Assembly: GCF_000003815.2 (NCBI RefSeq)
Contig: NC_049985.1
Location: 15,697,641 to 15,761,640, forward strand
Length of the DNA: 64,000 nucleotides
Reading direction: 5' to 3'
From: Branchiostoma floridae
Taxonomy: Eukaryota > Chordata > Leptocardii > Amphioxiformes > Branchiostomatidae
The position numbers were made by a program, and so were the translations under genes. Every line of letters starts with the position of its first letter. Position 1 is the stretch's first letter. The notes beneath the pieces were generated by a model. The model saw nothing but the letters and a program-made list of their open reading frames with translations, was not told the DNA's origin and ran no database searches. Positions 12,776 to 25,434 of this stretch are shown piece after piece.

Positions 12776-12932
12776 TTATCGATGCTTTGTAAATTATGTA
12801 TTGGACACCTAGATGTCTGAAGTGTGCATACCTCAGAAATAACTATTGTTGCATGTGTAGATCTCTTTAAGTTCCACTATTTCTAATCGACCGGTATAAG
12901 GCTTATGACCGGTATTATGCCAATGCATGTTA

Positions 12933-15239
12933 CATACTGCAAGTATCATGATACTAAGTCTGACAAAGTCAGATGATAGAAAAGAACTCTAGAACAGACT
13001 TCCTTAATTATAAGTTGTATTCAAGATTTGCGTCCACTTCTTGCTTATTTTTCTGCACATCTATATAATCAAATCCTGGAAACTACTTCTATCTTCAGGC
13101 ATATTCTCACTTATGGCCTCCCCATGCTGCGCCCTATTGAAAATGTTATATACATAGAAAATCATCACTATGATCAGCTGTGGTAAAAATTGCAATAAAC
13201 ATCAATTTTGCAGACTTCATGCCGTCTGCCAAAGGCAATACCGTGACCTATTTGATTGGAAACTGCGGCATTGACATTAAGACATTGAAATTCTGCTGCC
13301 ATACTCGAGGTGCATATATAAGCAGCCATGTGCCGCCATCCATCACTGAGCGACACAGAAATCCATGGGAGAATTTGCTGCCGATTATAAGGGATGGTGA
13401 GTGGAAAACTAGATGTGGCTGCTGGGAGTTTGCCTGCACCGAGGTGGCAGATATAGCACTACAGATGTGTGGGTGAGGTGGCAGGTGATGTTCAGTTACT
13501 TTGTCTTCCCTGGAATGATGATTGGAATTGATGGAGAATTTGGTTGTATTCTCAGGATGCTCTATTATGGTCCATTCATACTGCCGTAATGATGTGATGG
13601 TGATGCAGTACATTGGACGCCATGAATGAAGTCTGAAATGGCTCGCATGGTAGAAACGTAGATCACTACAGTAACTATATTGTAAAAGGGAGTGTTTTCT
13701 TTCATATCTCTAGTCGGTTACCTACTTGCATGCATGGACGCCAGATAGTAATTCTGCAATTATACTATACACAGGTTTTCTTACTGTTCAGAGTCGGGTG
13801 ACAAGCAGTTTTGATAGATGTAAATAGAGTAAGTGGCATCCAGGTTTTTATAGACTTCAGGAGAGTGGCATTTGTTGATAGGTTTGCTAACAGATCGTAA
13901 CAAGGTGTGGGCAGGCTGGTTATGATACTGTAAAGGTGCTTACTTTTCTATAGGTTTTCACCATCCTCAGTCAATTGGGTAAGGAGATATAACAGTAGCT
14001 ATGGAAAGGTTTCAACTATATATTGTAAGGTATTGGAACCTTTAGAAAAGTATTTCCCTTTGTCAGATATGTAAAGCTGTATTAGGATATTTGGGATATT
14101 GTCAGAAGGTACATTTAAAAGAAATGCTTTCTTTGAAGATGTTCTTTTGTCCCCAAATTTCTCCTTGCAACTTGAAAATACATCCTGAGATGAACTGCAC
14201 ACTGTCCCTGACACAAGGATAGCCCTACTGGCACCAGCACTCCATACGTGACGGAACCCAGATCTTCAAGCTGACAGACCGTACAATGTTTTCTCCACCA
14301 ATTTGGCTTCCAACAACCCATTATTTAGGAACAGCCAGTGGTGGCAGTCTCCTGTGATACGTGTCTAATGTCACTCCAACACAAAGCCCCTGACACGTAT
14401 CTCCCTCCCACTTACAGGCAGATCTGGAAGAGTGCAGTTGTTGGGTTAATGCAGCATATTGTAGGAGAAATGCTGAGTAGGAAGGCAGGAATACAGCAAG
14501 TCCTTTATGCATGAGGACTCAGGTGCTGGTGCCAGCAGCAATGACAGAATGGGGGCAGGGAAGGTGAGATGCCAAGATTTTGGCAATTATCCACTTGGTT
14601 TCCAAACAACAGAATCAAGAGCTCCAAGACTGTAGGCAAAAGGGGCTATTGGCATCTCATGGCAAAGTGAGCATTGCTGGTATTGGATGACTATGCCGAG
14701 GTATTGAAGCCCCAAGTGCGTCTTAGGAAAACCAATAAGAAGCACATTCAGATCAATAAAAAAAACTCTCACCATCCTTACTGTTGGCCTTGGTTACTTT
14801 ATTCCAGTCCCAAACTGTATCCAGCAAAGCCTCAGGTAATTAAATGCTAAGTTACTCTTCAATCCATGCTACAGTCACGTAAAAAAACTTGCAAGTAAAA
14901 CTGGATTTAGTTAAGTCATGGTGAGTCATGAAGAAGATATTGATGAGGCCTTGACAGATGAACCATGGTATTACTTCTGTTCGGGCTGCCAGACCTCATT
15001 AAAAAGGGTCAGTTGTGAAGTTAAGCCATAGGTCCTTTGTGTCGCCGAAGTCAACCGTATGTATGTCAAAGTATCAATCAGTCTAGAAAGAGCAGGACAC
15101 GCACTTGCCAGTTTGTACTATACAAAGTGTTTTGACCTTGAAAAAGTACATTGTACCAACAAGAAGCAGTCTGTTTTGTATAACCAGTAAACCATCTTAA
15201 GGTGCAGCACACAAATATTTGGACAGTTCCTTGTAAGTA
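12933..15239. other. non-coding, no recognised feature
   Basis: Overlapping frames near 13174-13613 on both strands have no domain signature. I see no repeat with defined ends. Confidence 0.45.
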
Positions 15240-15510
15240 CAAGCTGTAGAAGGTTTGCTCCTCTCATACTGGGAAGGACCCCTTGTTCGTTAACGTGCCC
15301 AAGGTGTAGCTTTTTGTCCCATCTGAGAGGATGTCCCTATCCAAAGCTAGCTACTCATTTTCTAAAGAGGATATAGAAGTTTTTAGTTTAGTAAACTGCC
15401 TTTCCTAAGCACACAACAATCACTCAGGGGCTTACCAGGGATTTGAACCCAGATTTTAGATTTCAAGTCCACAACCCTAGCTTTAAGACTACTTTGCAAT
15501 CCCCCATGTT
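15240..15510 (-). mobile_element. tRNA-derived SINE
   Basis: On the minus strand, a T-arm-like segment has a pol III B box GGTTCAAATCC (15439-15449 on the plus strand), preceded by an A-box-like GCAAAGTAGTCTTAAAGC. The body has the shared AAACTGCC segment. Ends are approximate. Confidence 0.6.
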
Positions 15511-16371
15511 TTCCAGTAAGAGAAGTTTTAATACAACCCTATAGGCTAGATTTACAACATCTGATCAGCAACTCAATCAAGACAGTTTCATCAAAGTTGT
15601 TCAGGAAACAAGGTAACTTTACAGCCCGCACAAATTAAATCAGCCATCCACCTGAGTCTTGTGGGGCCAATATCAGGCTCGAGAAGCCCACTGATGTCGT
15701 CATTAGAAATTCACGACGTGGAAAAAACAGTGATTGGGGTAGACAAGCTGGCAACAGACTGGATGAAATTGGGTTAGTGGGACGTGAGACGAGCTTTCCT
15801 CCCTTTCACTGTGAGGATAACAGGTGCTCTGGAGGATGAACATTATCTTTGTTGAATGGCAGAGGGTTTGCCATAATCAATAATGAGATTAGCGTTGAGT
15901 TCCATCATTACAATCATGACTGAAAAGTTTCCATTATTAATAGTTCATTGTGTCTTTGAGGACGTGACTGGTTCAAAAATGTGTTTTTTTTTTTTCTAAT
16001 TTAGCCCCTTCACAGAGTCATGCAATTTGCTGGTAACTTAAAGTTAGACAATACTTTAGAGAAGGCAGCAAGACACTAGGGCTGATGTATCTTATTAAAT
16101 GTATATCAACACTCTATTCTGATTAATATTAGGCATTGTGTAACAGATTGGGAATGTTCCAGCTTCAATACAATCAACAGTTCCACTGCTTCAGTTGCAG
16201 CCAACTGCAAATGGGTACTAGATGTCAAATCTGGGGAATCAATTTGTAGAGGACAAGAATCGACATTGTATCCCATGGTTCATTGTGCTGGAAACAGAAT
16301 AGTTTCTACACCACTGGTATGCATTAAATAATGGCTAGTATCCAAGATCAACTGATATTTTGGAAGAATCA
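15511..16371. other. non-coding, T-rich tract only
   Basis: Contains a T run at about 15985-15995. Nothing else is recognised. Confidence 0.45.
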
Positions 16372-16736
16372 TAATGATCAATCACCAAGGTCAGTAAAAG
16401 TACATCGAGACCATTGTCATTGTGAAAAATGTTAATTTTGGAATATTCTGTGGAATTTCTTAATGTACCGGCGTTGCTGACAAATTTGTGTTCCAACACA
16501 CCATCAACGTACTAAATACACGTAGACTGAAATACATGTAAGAATGGCTTGCAAGCCATCTTCTTTTGTTGCAGGTGCCGACCCAAGATTAAGACTAAGT
16601 GATATTTTAGAACCATCATGATGAGCACAGTCCTCTACAGTGTCCGTGCAGATCTGGAGCAGTGTCATTGCAAAAAAAATGTCAATTTTGGAATATTCTT
16701 TGGAATTTTTGTATACTGGCATGGCTGACAAATCTG
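16372..16736 (-). repeat. degenerate direct duplication, about 245-bp spacing
   Basis: Segments 16372-16489 and 16613-16736 align along their length (shared AATTTTGGAATATTCTTTGG-like core, CTGACAAATTTGTG versus CTGACAAATCTGTC). The second copy lies in a minus-strand open frame (16504-16992, 162 codons). In the first copy the corresponding frame is broken by a small insertion and a stop. It could be an old repeat or decayed coding sequence. No family is recognised. Confidence 0.5.
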
Positions 16737-16992
16737 TCAACCCACCAACAATGTTGATAGACATGCACTTGAAATAATCAATACTTGGATCTGTCATTAG
16801 GTTGGAGAGCACAATGAAACTGACATCATTACCAATGACGTCGGTAGGAAGGGTATCTGTTAAGGCCCATCTAATAAAAGACTCCAGGATTTCAAAGTAT
16901 GAGCTGCTACAAAAACGATGAAGTTCACAGTTGATATTACACATGCATGTCATGTCCACTGCCATGACAAGGTAACTTTGTGATGTAAGCAA

Positions 16993-19728
16993 TTCTCCTC
17001 AGAGCTTCAGATATTTCCAACATGATTGCCTCATCTCTTCCTGGCATGGCGCCATCAATCAGCCGGCTACTTGACTGCTGTGGGCTACCGCTTGGGAGGG
17101 CTGTTCCATTCTAGGGCCTTGGGGGAAGTAGGAAATTACTCTGCAGTGGTAGTCCTTTCATCCCCATGGCCAGCAAGTCACCTCAACAGTCCTTCTGCAG
17201 GTAGACATCAAAGAGTCAAGGAGCCAAGCAAGCTCCTTGTCATGATGATATTAAATTTTTCCCTATTTTCTTCTCACCTTAATCCTCTTGTCTTTCACCA
17301 GGAGCATGTTTCATTGATAATCTGATTCTTGGGGGATACATGTATCTTAGCTTCTCAGTGCACTCTCTTTGTTTCTCCATGACTATGATCATGAGATACA
17401 TGTAATACCCAATTATATTCTAAATTTTCCAATGTGTATTAATGCCTTTTTCTATGTTTTTCAGTTACAGTTCTGTAAAGTTCTTGGTTATATGAGTTGT
17501 TTTCAGTTTAACTACACACACTCATGCATTCAGTGCTGTTTTTATGTCATGCAGAACAAATCAAAGCCCAGTTTTGACTTCTGAAAATGGAATGTCCCTC
17601 ACTCCAACTTTTGGTCCAACCACATTCCCTTTCACATGCCTAACTGATGAAAAGCACCTCAGGGTCCGGCTTATTTTGGCAAGGTCTGTAGGACTTCTAG
17701 AGGTGATCGTCCACAATCCATCAGGGAATATTACATGCCACCCAGGTCTCAAATTTGAATGAAGTTGAATCCAATTTCCGGTTAGTGGCAGCAAGGACCT
17801 CTAGAGGGCTTTCAATTTGTGCTTCTGACAAGCATAGTTTGTGTCTCTTATTGTAGCTTTCAATTATCAGCACCATCTGGGAACAAAAGGCTGTACAAAT
17901 AGGCAGCATCACAGAATATGGCAGCATACAGGAAATAAGATTTACTGTCTCGTTCCCCATACCAGCCCTTTTGCTAGATTTGACAGAAAAGATAACAAAG
18001 TTTGTGAAATATTTCAGACAGAGAAAGCATGTTTAATCAACCTTGAAAGTTTATAGGTACTGCTAGAGATGACTGATACTCGGGATTGAGATGTTTGTTA
18101 TAAGTTATCTCGTTTGTTATAAGTTAGCTCATAGACTGCAGCTGGCATCCTCTGCAAAAGTTCTCAAGCTACTGCAAGATGTGGCAATATATATATTACT
18201 TTTGTGTAGAGCGAAGAGCTGTCTCCAACGTTAGCATTTTTCTGTCCTAATTATAGCGTTTTAAGACCCCATGTTGTTAATTTTTCTTTTCAAATATACC
18301 ATTTGGAGTTAACAATAATAATGACTTAAGATGTCAAGAAGTTCTCTAATCAGTTTACTCAGGATAGATACAATGAAATTTGATTCTGATGACAGTGAAA
18401 TTTCTTTCCGTCTTCAGAAAGAAATTTCCAGGTCCTGAAGACAGTTCTGGTAGTACAACAGGGTTACAGTTACTGTAATATCTGATTCATAAACTGGGCA
18501 GAAAGTGTGAAGCCTCACATTTTTGTATTAATCTCAGGATGTTATGCACAGGTAATGTTGAATAAATGATATGTCTTTGACTATGCCTATTGTTTTGTCT
18601 CTGTGGTGTATACGTGACCATTCAATTACATAAAAATACATTTAGTCTAGATACATGTATCAAGCCATTTCATCTAGATAAAATGTCTTTATCCACAACA
18701 TGCTACTGAACAGATGCCTCATGATTTCACTAATTATAAGCCAACCTAGTATCTTGGCATATCCTAATTAGAAAATGCCCTATTTGTTTGATATAGTCAG
18801 GACTAGAGATTGTCAGGGATAATATACTGCTGACCCCTCTTAGAGGGTAACATCAGGCTGTTGACCTTTAAGCTCCCATAGCTATTGGATAGTCCCAACA
18901 CCGTAAACAGCCCTGTACTTTGCCGGGTAATCATAGCTAGAAATAGATGTAGATAGCCGCGAAATTGAACTTCAGTAACTGATGAGTTGTCCTTTAACAT
19001 ACAAATTCACTAAAGTGAAGCGACTCATAGGGTCTATTCCGGCTATGAAATATAAATGAATGTGACGGAAAATGGAATTGCAGTTTCAAACACTTGGCAG
19101 TTCCTGGCAATTTGCCATTTCTGCAGTTTACATGGTCATTCTTCAGATAAATGAAAAAAAGACGTGGGATGCTGTTGTTCAAAAGATACATGCCTGTTTT
19201 CTTTGCTTCCAAACTCAGCTAGTGTCAAGACTGTAAGTTTAAAAATTAATTCAAATTTTTGCATAATGGTGGATTCCATTATCATACTGTATGCATACTG
19301 TATTCCCCTAATACACACAATTATTTGATCTGATGATACTATATATTGTTATATATGGTAGCTATTATTTACTAATAGGTAGAACAGATCTTCATGAGAA
19401 TTGGGATAGGTACTTTGTAAGATTTGAATGTATATAAGTCCATATTTTTCATATCTGTCATGTATGTCAATACCGTGTAATGTCAATCTATATTCCATCT
19501 ATAAAAACTGTCATCTCATTGGTATGATTGGCTTTTACTGCTCAAAATGTTTACCAGAAGTGAGCACTTCTTATGGGGGTACATGTTGGGCTTTTCTACC
19601 CTGAACTGTAATATAAAGCTTCAGCGATACCAACAATAAGTTCTTTGTTTAAGGGTCATTCTACGGCAACTGTCACAACTGTATTACATGTATGTATGCA
19701 AGCATCAGACATTCTACAATAGACAGAC
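16993..19728. other. non-coding, no recognised feature
   Basis: AT-rich, with short frames on both strands and no recognisable domain or bounded repeat. Confidence 0.45.
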
Positions 19729-19729
19729 A

Positions 19730-20062
19730 CAGGGCCCGAAATACTTTTTTCAGCCAGGTTGTTCTAGTGGCAACCTGAGTCAAAAGCCAGGTTGCGCCAT
19801 CAACATTTCAGGTTGCCCCACTTTCAAATTGTTACTTTCTTCTAATCAGCTACTTTTTCATTATCTTTTCTTCCAGTTATATGTAACTATGTAATATATT
19901 TATGTTATAAAAGAATAAATACAAAAGCTTATGCAAGTAGGTAGGGAAAAAGCAGTGTTCCAATTTCAGGTTGCTCAGTGTGCAACCTGGGTTTAAAATT
20001 AAGTTGCGCAAAGCAAAATGTGGTTGCATTTTCAAGTGGGCAAGTGGGTATTTCAAGCCCTG
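19730..20062. mobile_element. hAT-like MITE (CAGGGC...GCCCTG ends)
   Basis: The left end is CAGGGCCCGAAATAC; the right end is GTATTTCAAGCCCTG. Both arms carry repeated GGTTGC/GCAACC boxes. CAGGGCTYGAAAT ends are a common hAT signature. The direct flanking repeat is only CAGACA (6 bp) on each side, so the 8-bp duplication is not proven. Confidence 0.65.
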
Positions 20063-22499
20063 CAGACAGCAATGTCATGCTGCATGTAATAGCAAAAAGT
20101 ACAACCACAGCCAAGTAGAGCTTTATCGAATGTAAAGGCACAAACGAGTAAAACACATTTTATAAACACCATACCTTAGGATATCTGTACTAGTAAATAG
20201 AATACTTAAATATCTGTACTAGTAAACAGCAAACTTTCCAATATCTTTTATATTAATTATTGTACAGAAGGTGAACTTCTGCTACTTCAAACTTGAACAA
20301 TTATTTTTTTCTCTTGGCAATATGTCAAATTTTGTGCAAGAAGCAAGAAATTTGATTAGCAGGGCCAAGGAAAAGCGGAGCTTAGATAGTCTTGAAGGCA
20401 GGTAAGCAAATGGATGGGGCCCGTAAAACTGTATCTCTTTCCAGATCGCCCAGTTACTGCATTTTATGGTTGATTCCAAACGTTTTGTGCCTCTCTATAT
20501 GGGCATCTTAAAGCTGGATTTACAGCTTTCTGCCTGGGTTGGTTATCTCGGCTGTTATTCAGGGAAGTTGAAAATCCATTCCTTAATGAGATTTTCCTTT
20601 GGGAGCTATTGTTGCTAGAAAGTAGAGTCAACCATTCATGACAGGAGGGGTGGAAGGTATGTGTATGTTATAGATCCATGAGAAATTCTGAATATACGAC
20701 AGACCGACCGAAACTATGCATAAAACTAGAAGTAGTTTGCTACACTCTTCTTTCCTTGTTTTGAGTGACTCTTTGTGGATATAGGTGTCAATGACACTTT
20801 TTTTTTCAAAATGTTGACCAAATTTCTCCCCCAAACAAACAATACCATTACTCTGGCCCAACTAAGGGCAGAGGTCAACCCTCCAGGGAGATGGAAATAA
20901 CTGTCCTGCCAGCAAACATTTCATTGAGTGCAGCGAGCCCCTCTGATACAGAAAGCCCTTATGCCAGGAATGCACAAACAGTCTTAGTAGAGATTTAAAG
21001 GGGAAATGGCCCTGAATGCAGAAGACAAAGGAGTATGTGGCTGAATAGTAATTCTGCACTCTTGACTCGTGCCAGTAGGTGGGAAATCAGTGGACGGAGG
21101 TGCGACCGGAGGCGTCTTCATAACAGAGGTATGTCTGGAGACCATGAGGGAGTAGTGTGACTGTGTGATAGGACCACACGTTCCCTGGCCAATGTTATAA
21201 CATGGGGAGATATGCGTGTTGTACAGCTTTACAGGCGTGGATGTTTACAACATGTGGATGTATCTTTTGTCAGATTCTGAAGAATAGTTAGTCAATGCTT
21301 TGATAGGGGAGTTTTTGTGTGTAATATTTTGTAGGTTGAACTCTTGTAAACCATACAGCTTTTACTGTATTGTTCAGTGTGTAGGAGATAGATAGCCTTG
21401 TGAGAGATAGCCCTCCAAATCACATCTGCATACAGTGCCACATCTAATTACCACAATTTCTATACATCCATATATCTACCTGGTCTTTCAGGCAAGGGTC
21501 GGCACACCTCCTATATCGTCTAATATAAACAATGAAGTTTCCCTGGTAATTTGCGAGAGAAAAGGTGTGGGGTTTCCAATCACTCTCAAGTATTGATGGC
21601 CTCCTATGACTAATATTACACCCGTCCATCATATGGTATAAATGTGCTTACAGTGTTGAACTTTTTGTGATCGAGATATTGACCCATCTCATTGCTTTAT
21701 ACATGATTTGCATCAGACGGGGTATGCACGATAGAGCTGAGGTGCTTGGGGCATGTATATTTACATCATAGAATAATAGTAATTAGCTGTATGCACAAGA
21801 ACCACGCAGCCTCACTGAAAAACAGTCTTCACTACAATAATATTTTGAGGAATTATCAGCTCTTCATTAAAAACTTGCTTTGTTACGATACAAATATGGG
21901 CCTTGTTATAAACTGCCTTAACTTTCATCCTATTTCAACAAGAACATTTGGATTAATGTCTAAACATCTACTCTATTCAAGTGTAAATGTCTTAAGTTTT
22001 ACATTGTTTAAGAGTTTGTTATTGTAGGGGTCCAAGCAGGGAGATTCAATAGACAGAACTGTGCTAGTTTTGCTACCTGTCCTTGGTGCTGAAACTAGTG
22101 TTATTGCTATCAAAATGAAAAGTTCTGACTACAAAGTGTTTATTTATTATATAATAAACATGTACATTGTGGCAGGTAAAGGCAAAGGTCAGTGACTTTC
22201 CATAAAGCACATTAGGTATTTGTCAGCAATAATTTGTGTTAAACCTTAATAGGCTATGCAAAACAAGGTGTGAACCCACGATGTGCCTATCCAATTCCCT
22301 TGTGGGTTGTCCTTGGTGATAAAGATATTCCCAAGAGGTCAAACCTACATGTACTCTTGGTAGCAGCTTTACACCTAAAATACAATATTTAAGCCTGTTT
22401 GGTACATGTATGCAAGCCTCAGGTGCTAAATTGTGTCCCATTTTGAGATTAACCACAAGGTAATTTACAGAATCTGATGCTTTCATTCAGAAACAACTC
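20063..22499. other. non-coding, no recognised feature
   Basis: No exon or bounded element is supported by the sequence. Confidence 0.45.
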
Positions 22500-23388
22500 T
22501 AACATCCATTGGCATAATACCGGTCGGTTTACTGCAATTTCTCAAGCAATGCTAATTTGGCAAATGATCAACGCATCATTTTCTCCAGTTACATGTTGCT
22601 GTTACAGCTTACCTTTGCCACTTCTTCTGTGTAAATTATTTTGTCTCTCTGGTCCTTCTAAAAACATAATATCGTAATTGGAACACACCGCGGAATTGCA
22701 CGGAGAACGGGCGCGTGGTTGGAAGGGGGTGCACTATACCGGTCGAACGAAACACGGCACAATTAACTGCCGCTATGTACCTTTATACATCCTCTGTTGT
22801 TCCTTTCTTTCCTGTTAGTAGTTGCACAAAACAAAAATCTGCATGAGCATACAAAAAGTCATGAGAAAATGGGCGTATACTGACAAGAATTTTCATTTAA
22901 TTTTGGTCCGTCACAACCGCTATGACGTAAAACTTTACTGCTGGCCGTAGCATTAAAAATAGCGGGAAAATGGCGGTGTACGTTCAATTTGACCCATTCA
23001 GCCGTAGATCCGGGCTATTATGCAACGGTTCCTCACACTTTTACACGAGTTGTAGGTCACCAAAAGAAATTCAACATTGCTGTTGAATCATGCTCGTCTT
23101 GTGCCGTGAGCACATGTGATTATTATCTACAAATCTGGCGATGAACGTGACAGTGTGTTTGTCCCACGACGAGCTCGCCTGCCCCAAAAATGACCTGAAA
23201 ACTTTTGGCCTTGTTGTCTTCGAATGCATTGTTATCGATGCTTTGTAAATTATGTATTGGACACCTACATGTCTGAAGTGTGCATACCTCAGAAATAACT
23301 ATTGTTGCATGTGTAGATCTCTTTAAGTTCCACTATTTTTAATCGACCGGTATAAGGCTTATGACCGGTATTATGCCAATGCATGTTA
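22500..23388. mobile_element. MITE (TAACATCCATTGGCATAATA ends), intact short copy
   Basis: 889 bp with inverted termini TAACATCCATTGGCATAATA and TATTATGCCAATGCATGTTA. It is the unduplicated, uninterrupted equivalent of 6171-7077 plus 12776-12932. It is almost identical to that copy over the shared parts, so the family was active fairly recently. Confidence 0.9.
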
Positions 23389-25201
23389 CCTATTAATAAT
23401 TGATTATAGGCAACAAAAGCAACCACGTGGCTCAATCATTTTTTAGACTATGGATTGTCTGAAAAGTCAATGATCTTTAATGTGAAATTCATTTCTATGC
23501 CAAAGTATTAATTGTCACGTCTTATTTCAGTCATTTTGGTTGGCATCTACTAACTCAAAGGAAGGTAATTGCATTAGTCTATGAAAAATAAATTGAATTA
23601 ATGTCTGTTATTCTGATAAATAAATGTACCACAGAGGTCTGATCAAGCACGTGGGTGAAGAGTCTGTCATATATGTGTTTTCTGCTAAAATTTTGCTATC
23701 ATTCTTCCTTTTTTTAATTAGTCAAGTTGACTAGATTGCTTGCTTCCAGTTGTTCAAGAAAGAATGTTCTTGGTCTATGTTAGCCCTGCACATGTTTTGT
23801 TTTCTGAAATCAAAATAGATGTTTAAGGGGTAAAGAAAAGTTTGTAAAAGTTTATCTAAATTTATGTCTAGGAGAGTAGCAAGTGAAGTGGGTGCTTCCC
23901 TTCACCAGCCAGCTGTAGTTGGTAAATGTGCACCCAAGCTGCTCCAGTTTCTGCAATTTAGATAATTGTAAACCCTTATACCTTCAGCCCCTTAACTTGA
24001 TCTATTTTCATCAAAAGACTTTGTGACTGTACTGTACACAGGTGTGTGCAGGTATTTTATGTTTACGATTACGGAATCCCTCCAATTAAGGGGCCCCTAC
24101 ACTTGAATTTCCAATACACTGCAGGATCATTGTCTAATTTCCTAATGTACCTTGTTTGTATCTGATTGTATGATGATTTTAATATACTTGCACTGCTGCT
24201 TTGACATTTGCAAAACATTAGAATATCCAGCATTGTTAAGTGATTGGGACAAATCTAAAATTTATGACTGCTGTTTCATCAGCTTTATTCTATTGTGATG
24301 AATGACTGGTTTGGTATTGCAAATCTGCAGACATGGAGATAGATTTTCCATGCAATCCCTTCACTGGTGGCTATCCACTTAGCAAGGTGTTGATCATAAG
24401 ACATTTCTGTGAGACATTGTAAAATGGAGTACTCATATTTTGCAATAATAACACACCAGTATAGCCATTTGTTATACTTTGAATATGCTTAAGATCTGAG
24501 ACGATAGCTTAACTCTCGTATTTGAATTTCTGGGCAACTTTTAGAATATTGAAAACCCAGCACTCTGCAAACTTGCAAAACAATATATCATATTGTACAT
24601 GTACAATATTATATCACCTAATATACAAATGTACTTGGCCCTGTGATAATCAGAGACATTTGCATGCATATGTGTACAGCATTCACATCTTGCAGTGTAC
24701 ATAGGATTATTCAAAGGAAAACATTGATCAGTTTTACTGCGGAGAAAGCTTTGCATAAATTCAAACCACTGAAATCTAAGGAATGCCTTTTCCATACATC
24801 TCACGTTCATTGCCCTGCAAACCCTGGAAAATGTCAGGTTCGAAGGTCACGGGGAAGATGGAACCCCTATTTTCAGCTTGACTTCCTCCGTGTATTGCCT
24901 CTCCAACTTGCTACATTGTTGGAATGTGAAGAATAGTTCGGCATTTGGCAGCTTATCACGGAGAGAAGCTTAATTTATCGGTCCTCTTAAGCTGGAAAAT
25001 TCTTTGCAGTACCATCAGCGCTCCATCACTTCTGATGTGGAATTGACAAAATCTGGACCAAGCAAAGTCATTCAGAAGGTTGTAGGGATTGTACATTTTG
25101 TAAGTTTCAAGTGATGATGGAAAGTAAAAAAATCTGTAAAAATATAGTCATTCAAAACATGCTAACTTTACCTGGTGGTGTTTATGAAATGAAGTCCACA
25201 T
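23389..25201. other. non-coding, no recognised feature
   Basis: Only short unrelated frames. A 20-bp perfect palindrome at 24590-24609 is AT-rich and probably trivial. Confidence 0.45.
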
Positions 25202-25434
25202 GTAACGCTAGTTCACCTTTATTCGCAGGGTAACCTATATCCGTTGCTTTCAGAAGACGGGCACTTACTATATAATATAGGGATATCAAGTCGACGGAGG
25301 ATAGTTTTAAACTACAATAGTTTGAACATATTACAACTTGAAACCTCTGTCCGTGGACTTGATATCCCTTAATACCGTGTGGATAAACACAACGAATATA
25401 GGTTACCCTGCGGATAAAGGTGAACTAGCTTTAC
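25202..25434. mobile_element. MITE, family TAACGCTAG, copy C (best preserved)
   Basis: The left arm GTAACGCTAGTTCACCTTTA plus GCAGGGTAACCTATATCCG pairs almost perfectly with the right arm, which ends GGTGAACTAGCTTTAC. The inner GGGATATCAAGTCGACGGA and CCGTGGACTTGATATCCC arms also pair. Confidence 0.85.

Larger units (their letters stand above)
6171..12932. mobile_element. composite MITE (TAACATCCATTGGCATAATA ends) carrying a nested 5.7-kb element
   Basis: The left end is TAACATCCATTGGCATAATA followed by CCGGTCGG. The right end is the reverse complement, ending in CAATGCATGTTA. The same outer element occurs alone at 22500-23388 (889 bp). Comparing the two shows that this copy has a 175-bp tandem duplication and a 5,698-bp insertion at 7078-12775. 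TA flanks the ACAT...ATGT ends, compatible with a TA-duplicating superfamily, but that is only suggestive. Confidence 0.85.

Noticed and set aside
24590-24609. 20-bp perfect palindrome around TACATGTA
   Set aside because: TACATGTA is very frequent in this DNA, and the extension is AT-only with no flanking duplication.
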